A stretch of 64,000 nt of DNA from an uncultured Rikenella sp. (lineage in GTDB: Bacteria > Bacteroidota > Bacteroidia > Bacteroidales > Rikenellaceae), in the NCBI GenBank assembly GCA_947627885.1, contig CANQXP010000001.1:1-64000 (forward strand), in the 5' to 3' direction. Under the pieces are notes generated by a model that was given only the letters and a program-made list of their open reading frames with translations, ran no database searches and was not told where the DNA came from. This document shows positions 41,031 to 48,806 of this stretch, one piece after another (positions within the stretch are counted from its first letter, which is position 1; the number at the start of each line of letters is the position of its first letter). The translations under genes and the position numbers were made by a program.

Positions 41031-41052
41031 CTAACGGAACGAAGTTATTGTT

Positions 41053-41079
41053 AAAGCCCCTCACAAATTGAGGGGCTTT
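41053..41079 (+). terminator. Terminator
   Basis: aaagcccctc/gaggggcttt with a 7-nt loop, followed by T-rich DNA. Confidence 0.85.
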
Positions 41080-41082
41080 TCT

Positions 41083-41113
41083 TTTGCCCATTCAAAAACT
41101 ATTTATACATTTG
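41083..41113 (+). promoter_or_regulatory. Promoter of leader 2 / antirepressor operon
   Basis: TTTG (41083-41086), 19 bp, TACATTTG (41106-41113). RNA would start at about 41118, exactly at the 5' arm of the leader. Confidence 0.72.
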
Positions 41114-41117
41114 TCTT

Positions 41118-41302
41118 GTCTAATCATTCTAAGGGGGCAGCGATGCCCACCCCTTTCGGCGGTGGATTTTTTTATCCATGGCTCTTAGGAAATAACAATC
41201 CGTATATCGACCTCGGTCGTGTACCCCCGTGCGAAAGGTGTAATGCCTGAGCAATCTGCCCCAATAGGTGATTAGACAACGGGAAAGGCACGACCGTTTT
41301 TT
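41118..41302 (+). ncRNA. Candidate C4-like antisense RNA upstream of the antirepressor (leader 2)
   Basis: Order: 5' arm gtctaatca (41118-41126) plus ggggcag; small hairpins around 41148 and 41163; terminator left arm cggtcgtg (41214-41221) followed at once by TACCCCCGTG; 3' arm ggggcag-complement and ggtgattagac (41267-41277); terminator right arm cacgaccg (41289-41296) with six T. A further copy gtctaatcacc (41319-41329) ends at the ATG at 41330. The 3' arm can pair with either copy. The terminator stem crosses the arm stem. Terminated, the RNA would be about 185 nt. A 35-codon frame inside (41143) is judged non-coding. Confidence 0.65.
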
Positions 41303-41329
41303 ATTGTTGCCAAAAAAAGTCTAATCACC

Positions 41330-41482
41330 ATGTCCAACACCAACTTCACCGTCATAGACGTCATGGAACGTCTATCGACCGATCCGCAATTCTCCCGCGA
41401 GTTCTTCGCGGCATTGCAACAACTCCTCGAACTTCTTAAACAACAGGCGGCAACCAATGCCGGGAAAGGAGGTGTGAGATGA
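41330..41482 (+). CDS. Small Icd-like protein of the antirepressor operon
   Basis: 50 residues, first gene after leader 2. VIDVMERLSTDPQFSREFFAAL resembles DVLTRIAGDELFRREL in the small protein at 8027. The arm copy gtctaatcacc directly precedes its ATG, so the leader RNA could block its translation and, by coupling through the ATGA overlaps, that of the antirepressor. This is the role of icd in phage P1; the comparison is by layout. Confidence 0.65.
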   Translation: MSNTNFTVIDVMERLSTDPQFSREFFAALQQLLELLKQQAATNAGKGGVR

Positions 41483-41721
41483 CTACCGATCCCAAAACTG
41501 TTATCGCTCCCGCTTTTGCCGTCGAAAGCCTCGAAAAGCTTCGTAGCATCTTACTCGATCTCGAACGGTTTAGAAAAGAATCGGGCATATTGCAAGATGT
41601 CCTCTTTTCACATTGCAACGACATGGAAAATCATGTCGGCCAAGCCATGCTCGCCTTAAGCGAAATAGTCAGAGATTGGGTATACGATTTCTATCTTGAT
41701 CTTCGGAAAGGAGGTAAGTGA
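41479..41721 (+). CDS. Hypothetical protein of the antirepressor operon
   Basis: 80 residues, helical (ESLEKLRSILLDLERFRKES, NHVGQAMLALSEIVRDWVYDFYLDL). ATGA overlap with the small gene upstream and TGATG overlap with the antirepressor; a good ribosome site aaaggaggt precedes it. Function unknown. Confidence 0.65.
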   Translation: MTTDPKTVIAPAFAVESLEKLRSILLDLERFRKESGILQDVLFSHCNDMENHVGQAMLALSEIVRDWVYDFYLDLRKGGK

Positions 41722-42479
41722 TGAATAATCAGATCTACGAGTACAACGGGAACGCTGTGACCTTCCAACTTGGCAACGGCGATGTAATGGTGAACGCCAC
41801 CGATATGGCAAAGCCATTTAGTAAGAGACCAGCCAAATGGCTTGAACTACCTTCAACCTCGCAATTCATTGAGGCTCTTATAGCTGTCCGAAAATCGGAT
41901 AGGTCTAAATTAGTTAATTCCATCAATGGGGCGGGTACTTGGTTTCATGAAGACGTCGCCCTCGAATTTGCCCGGTGGCTGTCGCCTGCATTTGCGATCT
42001 GGTGCAATGACCGCATCAAAGAGCTTCTGCGCTTCGGGATCACGGCATCGCAGCCGACCATCGACACGATCCTCGACGATCCGGACAACGCGATCCGCCT
42101 GCTCCAACGCCTCAAGGAAGAGCGCGCGGAGAAAGAGCGGTTTGCAACACAGGCCCGGTTGCAGCAAGAGCAGCTAAAGATCGCCGCGCCGAAGGTTCAA
42201 TATTTCGATCAGGTGCTTATGAGCCAAAGCACCTATTCGACGAACCAGATCGCGAAAGAACTCGGCATGAGCGCGGTGTCCCTGAATCGGAAGCTGCAAG
42301 AGTTACGGGTGCAGTATCGCCAGAACGGGCAATGGTTGCTCTATGCGAAGTATCAGGACAAGGGTCTGACCAAGACGCACACCTACACGTTCTACCATGC
42401 CGATGGTTCGCCGGGCACCTCCATGCAGACTGTGTGGACGGAAGCGGGGCGGAGGATGATTCATGAACTAATAAAGTAG
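41721..42479 (+). CDS. Phage antirepressor (KilA-N + ANT/KilAC domains)
   Basis: 252 residues. N-terminal KilA-N domain (VMVNATDMAKPFSKRPAKWLELP, TWFHEDVALEFARWLSPAFAIWCNDRIKELL), coiled linker (about 120-160), and C-terminal ANT/KilAC domain (QVLMSQSTYSTNQIAKELGMSAVSLNRKLQELRVQYRQNGQWLL). Antirepressors of this type bind and inactivate the lysogeny repressor. Start at ATG 41721 with aaaggaggtaagtg before it. The repressor at 9414 lacks an autocleavage domain, so this protein is the likely inducer. Confidence 0.88.
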   Translation: MNNQIYEYNGNAVTFQLGNGDVMVNATDMAKPFSKRPAKWLELPSTSQFIEALIAVRKSDRSKLVNSINGAGTWFHEDVALEFARWLSPAFAIWCNDRIKELLRFGITASQPTIDTILDDPDNAIRLLQRLKEERAEKERFATQARLQQEQLKIAAPKVQYFDQVLMSQSTYSTNQIAKELGMSAVSLNRKLQELRVQYRQNGQWLLYAKYQDKGLTKTHTYTFYHADGSPGTSMQTVWTEAGRRMIHELIK

Positions 42480-42504
42480 GTTCAACAGAGATACCGTTAC
42501 GTTT

Positions 42505-42530
42505 GCAAGGAAGGAACCCGCCTTCCTTGC
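42505..42530 (+). terminator. Hairpin, probable terminator of the antirepressor operon
   Basis: gcaaggaagg/ccttccttgc with a 6-nt loop. The T-tract is weak. Its end supplies the -33 of the next promoter. Confidence 0.6.
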
Positions 42531-42556
42531 TTACTAATACAACGTGAGTATCTTTG
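42526..42556 (+). promoter_or_regulatory. Promoter of the GHKL/STAS pair
   Basis: cttg (42526-42529), 19 bp, TATCTTTG (42549-42556). The ATG at 42562 follows 6 nt later, so the mRNA may be leaderless. Confidence 0.62.
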
Positions 42557-42561
42557 CGGGT

Positions 42562-43449
42562 ATGAAAAACATTCAGCGAATTTTATACTTCGATGATCTG
42601 GCACGAGATCCGTGGTTGGCTAAGATAGTTGCATACAGAGAAGCTATAGAGATAGGCAATCCCAATGATGATTATGTCGGCATTGAATTTAGCGGTGACA
42701 TTCAACCTAATGATTTTGAACCTTTTCATTTAGTAACGCTGGCATGTTTGATTCAAAAACTGGATGACAATGGATATTTGATATACCTTGGAAAACAGAA
42801 CCAGGAAGTTTTCGATTTCTTATTCGATAACCTAAAGTTCCGGGAATATTGGGGCGGGGGTCGTAATTACGCTCCTGCTCTAAATGAGATGCTCTTGAAC
42901 CTCTGGCGAATCGTTGATGGTGAAAAAGAGATGTATTCAATACAGGTGTGTGATTATCTGAAACAAGCATTCTTTTCACACAAAGATTTATCAGCCGTTC
43001 AGACTAACCTCGATGAAGGATATTACAACATATCAGACCATGCAGAAGCGAATGGAAATGCATTTTCCTTCATCAAATTTTGCCCTGAAACCGGGAAACT
43101 GCTCGTAGCAGTCTGTGATTTCGGTAAGGGAATCGCAAAGTCTATACGGGAACACTTTGACATTCCATCAGATCAAATGGCTATACTGAAATCTTTAGAA
43201 GATGGCGTAACCGTTCAGTCGAGGGAGCATAATAGAGGTTTCGGGATGGGAAATATCATCTCTTCTTTACAGGAAGAAGATGTTCTACATATTATAAGCA
43301 ACGAGGGTTACGTTTGTGTGTCGGTAGATAGTAAATCACAACGTGCGAATACCTTTCACTTCAAAGGTACGTTGATATATTACGAGTTATCGTTATCTCA
43401 TTTTGAAAACGAAGACATTTTGAATACTTTTGCAATTAACGAAGAATAA
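42562..43449 (+). CDS. GHKL-type ATPase (anti-sigma-kinase-like)
   Basis: 295 residues from ATG 42562 (a GTG at 42544 would lie upstream of the -7 box). The C-terminal half is a histidine-kinase-like ATPase: N-box GYYNISDHAEAN (about 153-164), G1 AVCDFGKGIAKSI (about 183-195), G2 NRGFGMGNIISSL (about 224-236). The N-terminal half is an unknown alpha/beta domain. There is no phosphorylatable His domain, so it resembles SpoIIAB/RsbW-type kinases. The next gene encodes a STAS-like protein 8 bp away, the usual antagonist. AT-rich moron; target unknown. Confidence 0.78.
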   Translation: MKNIQRILYFDDLARDPWLAKIVAYREAIEIGNPNDDYVGIEFSGDIQPNDFEPFHLVTLACLIQKLDDNGYLIYLGKQNQEVFDFLFDNLKFREYWGGGRNYAPALNEMLLNLWRIVDGEKEMYSIQVCDYLKQAFFSHKDLSAVQTNLDEGYYNISDHAEANGNAFSFIKFCPETGKLLVAVCDFGKGIAKSIREHFDIPSDQMAILKSLEDGVTVQSREHNRGFGMGNIISSLQEEDVLHIISNEGYVCVSVDSKSQRANTFHFKGTLIYYELSLSHFENEDILNTFAINEE

Positions 43450-43456
43450 AAAGACC

Positions 43457-43747
43457 ATGTGTAAAGTTAGTTTAGTGGAAATCATGCAAGGTCGCCCTTA
43501 CCCTGAGTCAGGGAAGGAACTTTATGATATTTTGGATCGGTTTTTAAGTGATGAACATAAAATCATTCTTGACATGGACGGTGTAGCGTCATTGCCCTCT
43601 ATGTTTTTGAATGTTTCCTTGGGCAAGATCATAGATAAATACGGAGTTGGTGCAATCAACGGAAAAATCGAATTTGCGCATATCAGTTCATCGCAAGCAA
43701 GACGGATTACAGAATACATCGATAAAGTGGTTCAACTTACCAAGTAA
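43457..43747 (+). CDS. STAS-like (DUF4325) protein
   Basis: 96 residues from ATG 43457. KIILDMDGVASLPSMFLNVSLGKIIDKYG fits the STAS-like DUF4325 domain, where the Ser in LPS..FLN aligns with the phosphorylation region of anti-anti-sigma factors. It pairs with the GHKL ATPase and is followed by a terminator. Together they may form a partner-switching or defence module. Confidence 0.75.
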   Translation: MCKVSLVEIMQGRPYPESGKELYDILDRFLSDEHKIILDMDGVASLPSMFLNVSLGKIIDKYGVGAINGKIEFAHISSSQARRITEYIDKVVQLTK

Positions 43748-43767
43748 ATTGTCCATACAAAAAAATG

Positions 43768-43802
43768 AAAGAGGTGTCAGTTAATTCTGGCGCCTCTTTT
43801 TT
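43768..43802 (+). terminator. Terminator
   Basis: aaagaggtgtc/ggcgcctcttt (two G-U pairs), 10-nt loop, then T-run. Confidence 0.8.
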
Positions 43803-43821
43803 ATCATTTTCTACAAAACTC

Positions 43822-43852
43822 TTGCATAATGTGCCGTCCGCATAAACCTTTG
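43822..43852 (+). promoter_or_regulatory. Late element, copy 3 (baseplate module)
   Basis: Identical to copies 1 and 2. It lies 23 bp before the distal-tail gene; a short cctttg-taat-caaagg hairpin begins at its end. Confidence 0.65.
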
Positions 43853-43875
43853 TAATCAAAGGATAAACGAGCGAT

Positions 43876-44292
43876 ATGGCCGGCAACAGCATTAACGGAA
43901 AGGACATGTTCGGGACATGGGGAGCCCGTTTTCAACAGGGAGCATATTCCGAATTCCTCACCCCTCCGCCTATCAAGGATTTTATCGAGAACGAAGACCG
44001 TAGCCAGGATGGAACGCAGGTTCTACCCGACATCCCTCGGCTTGACGAACGGGAAGTTAATGTCAATGTAATACTGACCGCAGATACTGAACGCGAGTTC
44101 ATCACCCGGTACAATTCCTTTGTTGCAGAATTGACAAGAGGAGGGTGGCTTGCGATCAGTATCCCCAGATTGAACACGACCTTTCGGATGCTCTACGTAT
44201 CCTCGACGAAATTCGGGTACTACGGTAATACCTGCACGTTGTCTATCCGATTCCGTGAACCCAATCCAGCCAACAGGAGTAACGTTTTATGA
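43876..44292 (+). CDS. Distal tail/baseplate protein
   Basis: 138 residues, beta-rich, first gene after late element 3 and overlapping the large tip protein by 4 bp. REVNVNVILTADTEREFITRYNSFVAELTRGGWLAISIP has the pattern of small distal-tail-like proteins. It would connect tube and tip. Confidence 0.65.
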   Translation: MAGNSINGKDMFGTWGARFQQGAYSEFLTPPPIKDFIENEDRSQDGTQVLPDIPRLDEREVNVNVILTADTEREFITRYNSFVAELTRGGWLAISIPRLNTTFRMLYVSSTKFGYYGNTCTLSIRFREPNPANRSNVL

Positions 44293-46742
44293 TCGAGATT
44301 AAAAATATCGACCGTACTGTGCGATATACCGCTCCAGTTAACAAGGAAGCGGTGTTCCATCATGAACTGATGTCGGAGGAATACGTGCAGCTGCAATTCA
44401 ATGAAATCTCCGTTTTGGAATTTCCAATCGGCTGTTACATCGAATACGACGGGCGCAAATATTTCCTGATCGGTCCGGTATACCCCGAAATAATCGCTGG
44501 GGGGTATCGGTATAATATGCAATTCGCAGCCGAGTGGATGCGCTGGAAATCCGTGACCTGTTTTTACATTAACGAATTTACGCAAAAGACCGAGTTGAGT
44601 TGGTCACTGACTGCCACTCCGGATCTGTTCCTGAAACAGATAGTGGACAATATCAAGCGGGCAACGGGTAAAACCTACGCCTTCGCTTACGACTCCTCCC
44701 TCACGGCAACGAAAGACCTGCAATTCGACAATTCGACCGTGTTGGAAGCCTTGTCCTCGGTCGCAGAGGCTTTCGAAACGGAATGGTGGATCGCAGGGAC
44801 AGTGATCCACCTATCACGATGCGAATACGGGGAATCCGTGGCCCTTACCTATGGCGAGAATATCGGTATCCCCACCCCGCAGGGGGAGAGTGAATACGCC
44901 ACGCGCATATATGCCTACGGTTCGACGAGGAACATCACGCAAGACTACCGGAGCAGCGGCACGACGAACGCCCTGGTGCAAAAAAGGCTTACTTTGCCGG
45001 CGGATAAATACCCCGGCGGTTATTTCGATATTAGACCCGACCTGGCTCCGGAGGAGATTATCGAGAAAAGTGTGATCTTCGACGACATCTATCCTTCGTC
45101 CGATTTCCCGATCTCGGCCGTTCGCGTCGACCCGAAGACGGATCCCGACACCGTTGTCGGAGAAGACGAAAACGGCAATCCTGTTTACGCCACATTCCCC
45201 ATATACTTTTTCAAAATTGCGGGCATCGATTTCAGCAAAGACCTGGTCATCGAGGGCCTGACCCTGAAAGTACATTTCCTCTCTGGAGAGCTGCAAGGGC
45301 GTGAGTTCGAGTTGATCTATCACGAAGACACGAAAGAGTACGAGATCATCACGGATCAGGAAAGCGGCGCCATCAAGATACCGAACGAAACGTTGCTGCC
45401 AGCTGACGGTGATATTGTGGTTTTGTTCAATATCGAGATGCCGCAGGAGTATGTGACCTCAGCAGAACTAAGGCTTGAGAAGGAGGCGAAAGAATTTGTC
45501 AACAACACCATTCTTGCCGACAATCATACCTATAACTTCTCGTCTAATCCCGTCGCATTTGCCGAGAACGATATTTCCTTGTCAGTAGGGCGGAAAGTGC
45601 TACTGGATTACGGAACAGGCAAGTTGGATTCGCGCGTGCTGTCCGTGGAATTTCCTTTGGATACTCCTTCAAAGGTTGAGATCAGCGTAGGGGAGAGTGC
45701 GCCGAAAGGAAAGATCGCATCTGTGGAAACAGAGATGGCAAACGTGTCAAGTACGGTGGAGGTCATACAAGCCTATAACGATGTCCGGCAGACGATCCAA
45801 AATGTATACGGTCGTGCTATACAGAGCGTTAACGAAACGTTACTGTCGCTTGGAAATATGTGGTGGCTGGATAAGAGCCGCGATGAATCAGATTCATCCA
45901 AATGGATCGTCCGCAGCAGGTTCGATGTAGCGACTGACCGAACTATCTCCCAAAAGGGCCCGGCGGAAGGCGGCTCCGGCGACAGCACGGGCGGCGTCGG
46001 AACCATGTACCACGATCAGCTCAAGAACCTCGACTATCCCGACCAGCATCCCGTCAAGGCAGTGACAGGACTTCAAGCCGCACTCGATTCGAAACTCGAC
46101 ACCTCGTCTATCTCCGCGTGGGCGCTCGCAGCAACAAAGCCTGCGTACAGCTGGGGTGAAATCACCGACAAACCCGGAACCCTCGGAGGATACGGTATAA
46201 CCGATGCCGTGGATTCGGGATCTTTCCACAACCATGTAGAGGAATTCAACCGATACGTCCAGTCCGGGCCGCATCTCACAGAAACCCAACATGCGGTGTT
46301 GGGTATGCTGTCCGTGGATGCCGCTGGAAACCTAAAAATATCCGGCAACGCCTACACGTCCGGATGGTTATCGCAAGCCGGCGGCACCTCCGGAAGTGAC
46401 ATCCCTCCGGCAGAGGAATCGTTAGAGGAAAAGATGGTGCCCGGTGAATTTTGGTTCGACTACTACGGGAATAAGCAACAAGTATACCGGCGGACTTTTA
46501 TCGGAACCACCAGCCCGACCGTTATGGATAATTCCGTAGTGACCCTCCTGGGCAACCTTTCGCTGTCCGCCGTACATCTGTTACGATGTTCCGTATACGA
46601 TAGCGCCACCAACAGCCTTAAGCCCCCGGTAACAGAAATACGGGTAGATAATGGCAATGCCTATTTCATCATATACAATGTTCCCGACACATATTGGACC
46701 AACCGGAAATTTATCGTGACAATCGATTATACCAAAGGTTAA
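44289..46742 (+). CDS. Tail tip/baseplate hub protein
   Basis: 817 residues. The first 350 residues resemble prophage tail-endopeptidase/hub proteins (YDGRKYFLIGPVYPEIIAGGYRYNMQFAAEWMRW, TVLEALSSVAEAFETEWWIAG, HLSRCEYGESVALTYGENIG). The C-terminal third holds triple-helix-like tail-fiber repeats (HDQLKNLDYPDQHPVKAVTGLQAALDSKLD, TKPAYSWGEITDKPGTLGGYGITDA) and a final beta domain. It begins the receptor-binding apparatus. A start-to-end open frame with normal phage composition. Confidence 0.8.
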   Translation: MIEIKNIDRTVRYTAPVNKEAVFHHELMSEEYVQLQFNEISVLEFPIGCYIEYDGRKYFLIGPVYPEIIAGGYRYNMQFAAEWMRWKSVTCFYINEFTQKTELSWSLTATPDLFLKQIVDNIKRATGKTYAFAYDSSLTATKDLQFDNSTVLEALSSVAEAFETEWWIAGTVIHLSRCEYGESVALTYGENIGIPTPQGESEYATRIYAYGSTRNITQDYRSSGTTNALVQKRLTLPADKYPGGYFDIRPDLAPEEIIEKSVIFDDIYPSSDFPISAVRVDPKTDPDTVVGEDENGNPVYATFPIYFFKIAGIDFSKDLVIEGLTLKVHFLSGELQGREFELIYHEDTKEYEIITDQESGAIKIPNETLLPADGDIVVLFNIEMPQEYVTSAELRLEKEAKEFVNNTILADNHTYNFSSNPVAFAENDISLSVGRKVLLDYGTGKLDSRVLSVEFPLDTPSKVEISVGESAPKGKIASVETEMANVSSTVEVIQAYNDVRQTIQNVYGRAIQSVNETLLSLGNMWWLDKSRDESDSSKWIVRSRFDVATDRTISQKGPAEGGSGDSTGGVGTMYHDQLKNLDYPDQHPVKAVTGLQAALDSKLDTSSISAWALAATKPAYSWGEITDKPGTLGGYGITDAVDSGSFHNHVEEFNRYVQSGPHLTETQHAVLGMLSVDAAGNLKISGNAYTSGWLSQAGGTSGSDIPPAEESLEEKMVPGEFWFDYYGNKQQVYRRTFIGTTSPTVMDNSVVTLLGNLSLSAVHLLRCSVYDSATNSLKPPVTEIRVDNGNAYFIIYNVPDTYWTNRKFIVTIDYTKG

Positions 46743-46746
46743 GAAT

Positions 46747-47166
46747 ATGGAAACGAATGAAGTCAAGGAATACCGGCTTTTGCAACTCCGGCAGGAAGAG
46801 ATCACCGACAACGGTACCCGCCGGGGCACATTGGAGATGCTGAAAGCCGACTTTCCCGATCCGGAATGGGCCATAATCCCCGTCGACAAAGTGCCGGGAA
46901 ACTGGCAGGATATGAATATCGAAAACGGAGAACTGGTTCCCGCATCCGCGGAGCTCATCGAGACCCGTAGGACGGCCCGATTGGAGCAGGAGGTCGAGAC
47001 AGTCCGGGCAGCGCGGGAATCCCGTTATCGGGCTGAAACAGACGCGATGATGCTGGATGCTATTGAAGCCTATGCCGCAGCGCATCCGGAAGATCAGGCA
47101 TTCGCGGCATGGCTGGCAGCCAAAAACAAAATCCGGGAAGAACTACCCAAACCCACTGAAAAGTAA
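46747..47166 (+). CDS. Tail fiber accessory protein
   Basis: 139 residues, helical C-terminal half (RTARLEQEVETVRAARESRYRAETDAMMLDAIEAYAA). Its place between hub and receptor protein genes suggests a tail-fiber chaperone. No motif is decisive. Confidence 0.55.
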   Translation: METNEVKEYRLLQLRQEEITDNGTRRGTLEMLKADFPDPEWAIIPVDKVPGNWQDMNIENGELVPASAELIETRRTARLEQEVETVRAARESRYRAETDAMMLDAIEAYAAAHPEDQAFAAWLAAKNKIREELPKPTEK

Positions 47167-47167
47167 T

Positions 47168-48691
47168 ATGGCTATTAAAGATATACTTCCCAACGGCAAC
47201 CTAAGCTTTACCGACATGGCCGACACCTATGGCGTGGCCCGGACAGCCGACCTGGGTACCATGTACAAAAACGGGAACATCAATATGTTCTCGCTGCATA
47301 AACCGCAAGACCAGCCCGGTCTTTTCGTTGAAAATCCAACAGGCAGGGAAGACGATCACTCCCTTGTCTGTCCCTTATGGACAGACATCATTAACACGAC
47401 CCCCGGCGGATGGAGCTACCGACGACCCACGGGCGGTGAGGCGTCGCCCTTTCGGGGAGGAGACAGCGCGGGATATTATCGTCTCGCGCGGCCATTAGTC
47501 ACCTCTGGGAAGATCGGCGGCATAACCTTCGAATGGTCCATACAGACCGCCGGAAATGGAGCTTACGGTCCGATTATGACATTGACCTTCACCCGTCCAA
47601 CGCATCCGGGCAACCTGCGTGAACATCATGTCAAACAGCATGGCGTACTCCTTTCGCAATGGTATTGGAGCGTACTGTTGAAAGGACGCAGCGGAGCCAG
47701 TTACCTGTTCGTGGCCGGAGAGACAGAGTTAAGCGGACGGGTGGCCTATGCCAAGTTGGGCGAAGGCAACGCGAACCGCATCGAAGCCTCCCTGACGGCG
47801 GAGATGGCCGACGACCTGAACGGCGGGCAAGCGGTATTCTTTCTGTGGCTGCCGGATCGGTCTATCCTCGGATTGACCTATGACGACCTGCAAACCCTCA
47901 AAGGAAGCGGCAAGATGATCGGCGTCTACGCCGGGCGAGACCCCGGTACCGGAGATATATGGATCAATCCTGCGCCGCTTACCGTCACACGCCGCTCCGG
48001 GAATGTGATGATGACGGGAGATTTGAACGTCGGATATAACTCCGTCGGCACCACGATCCACGGGTATTCGGCTTTTCCTGTAAAGATCGGGATAACCGGC
48101 GGTGACAGTTCGATGGTACATAGCGCCAATATGGATTGGAATGCCATATATACGCCGGGAGGTATCGACAAATATTTCTCGGCAGGAGTCCAGTTGGTAG
48201 AAAATCCTAACCAACGCCCCCGCAGCGTCACTCTGACGGCATTTAAAGCTATCTATCCCTCTGCCGCCGTAGCTCCGCCACTCGACAAGGCGACGGTTAC
48301 GATCACACAGGCCGCACGACCCATGGAAGTCACTTTCAAGCCGGCGGAACTTATTATAGATGCCATTGCGGGTACCGGAGACGTATTCTTCAACTGCCCG
48401 GCGGACGGCCAGTGGTATGTACGCGCCATCACAGCGTCTCCGGAATTAGGGCCCACTGGCGGAAACCAGATACAATGGGTGACAAGACTTATGAAACTCA
48501 GTTCCCAGGACGGAGTGGTCGGTACACCCGTCGAGATACCGGTCGACCCGGCCAACAGCTATATGACCGGGCCGGCCTACGTGCGGGTAATATGCGATGC
48601 GAACCGTACCGGAGCAGAACGTATCGCCTATATCCATCTCTCGCATTCCGGAGGTTATAATACCCTTAAGGTGATCCAGAGATCCATATAA
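47168..48691 (+). CDS. Tail/receptor-binding protein candidate
   Basis: 507 residues from ATG 47168, beta-rich throughout. It starts MAIKDILPNGNLSFTDMADTYGVARTADLGTMY, then surface-type segments rich in Gly, Tyr and Trp, and ends with an Ig/BACON-like region (RPMEVTFKPAELIIDAIAGTGDVFFNCPADGQWYV). As the last structural gene before lysis genes it is the best candidate for host binding. Confidence 0.65.
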   Translation: MAIKDILPNGNLSFTDMADTYGVARTADLGTMYKNGNINMFSLHKPQDQPGLFVENPTGREDDHSLVCPLWTDIINTTPGGWSYRRPTGGEASPFRGGDSAGYYRLARPLVTSGKIGGITFEWSIQTAGNGAYGPIMTLTFTRPTHPGNLREHHVKQHGVLLSQWYWSVLLKGRSGASYLFVAGETELSGRVAYAKLGEGNANRIEASLTAEMADDLNGGQAVFFLWLPDRSILGLTYDDLQTLKGSGKMIGVYAGRDPGTGDIWINPAPLTVTRRSGNVMMTGDLNVGYNSVGTTIHGYSAFPVKIGITGGDSSMVHSANMDWNAIYTPGGIDKYFSAGVQLVENPNQRPRSVTLTAFKAIYPSAAVAPPLDKATVTITQAARPMEVTFKPAELIIDAIAGTGDVFFNCPADGQWYVRAITASPELGPTGGNQIQWVTRLMKLSSQDGVVGTPVEIPVDPANSYMTGPAYVRVICDANRTGAERIAYIHLSHSGGYNTLKVIQRSI

Positions 48692-48710
48692 ACAAGACTA
48701 GAAAAGAACT

Positions 48711-48806
48711 ATGAATAGAAGTCGGAACCAAGGTCGGCAGTCAGATCAGTATCCCAGCGGTACTTCCGATAAAATATCGATTCATAAAAAGGGAGGTGAA
48801 AAATGA
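48711..48806 (+). CDS. Small hypothetical protein before the holin-like gene
   Basis: 31 residues, polar. Its stop overlaps the next start (ATGA), and the last codons contain aaagggaggtg, the ribosome site of the next gene. It may serve mainly for translational coupling. Confidence 0.35.
   Translation: MNRSRNQGRQSDQYPSGTSDKISIHKKGGEK

Noticed and set aside
41143..41250. A 35-codon frame (MPTPFGGGFFYPWLLG...) inside leader 2
   Set aside because: It runs through small hairpins and the shared TACCCCCGTG core and has no ribosome site, so RNA structure explains it better.
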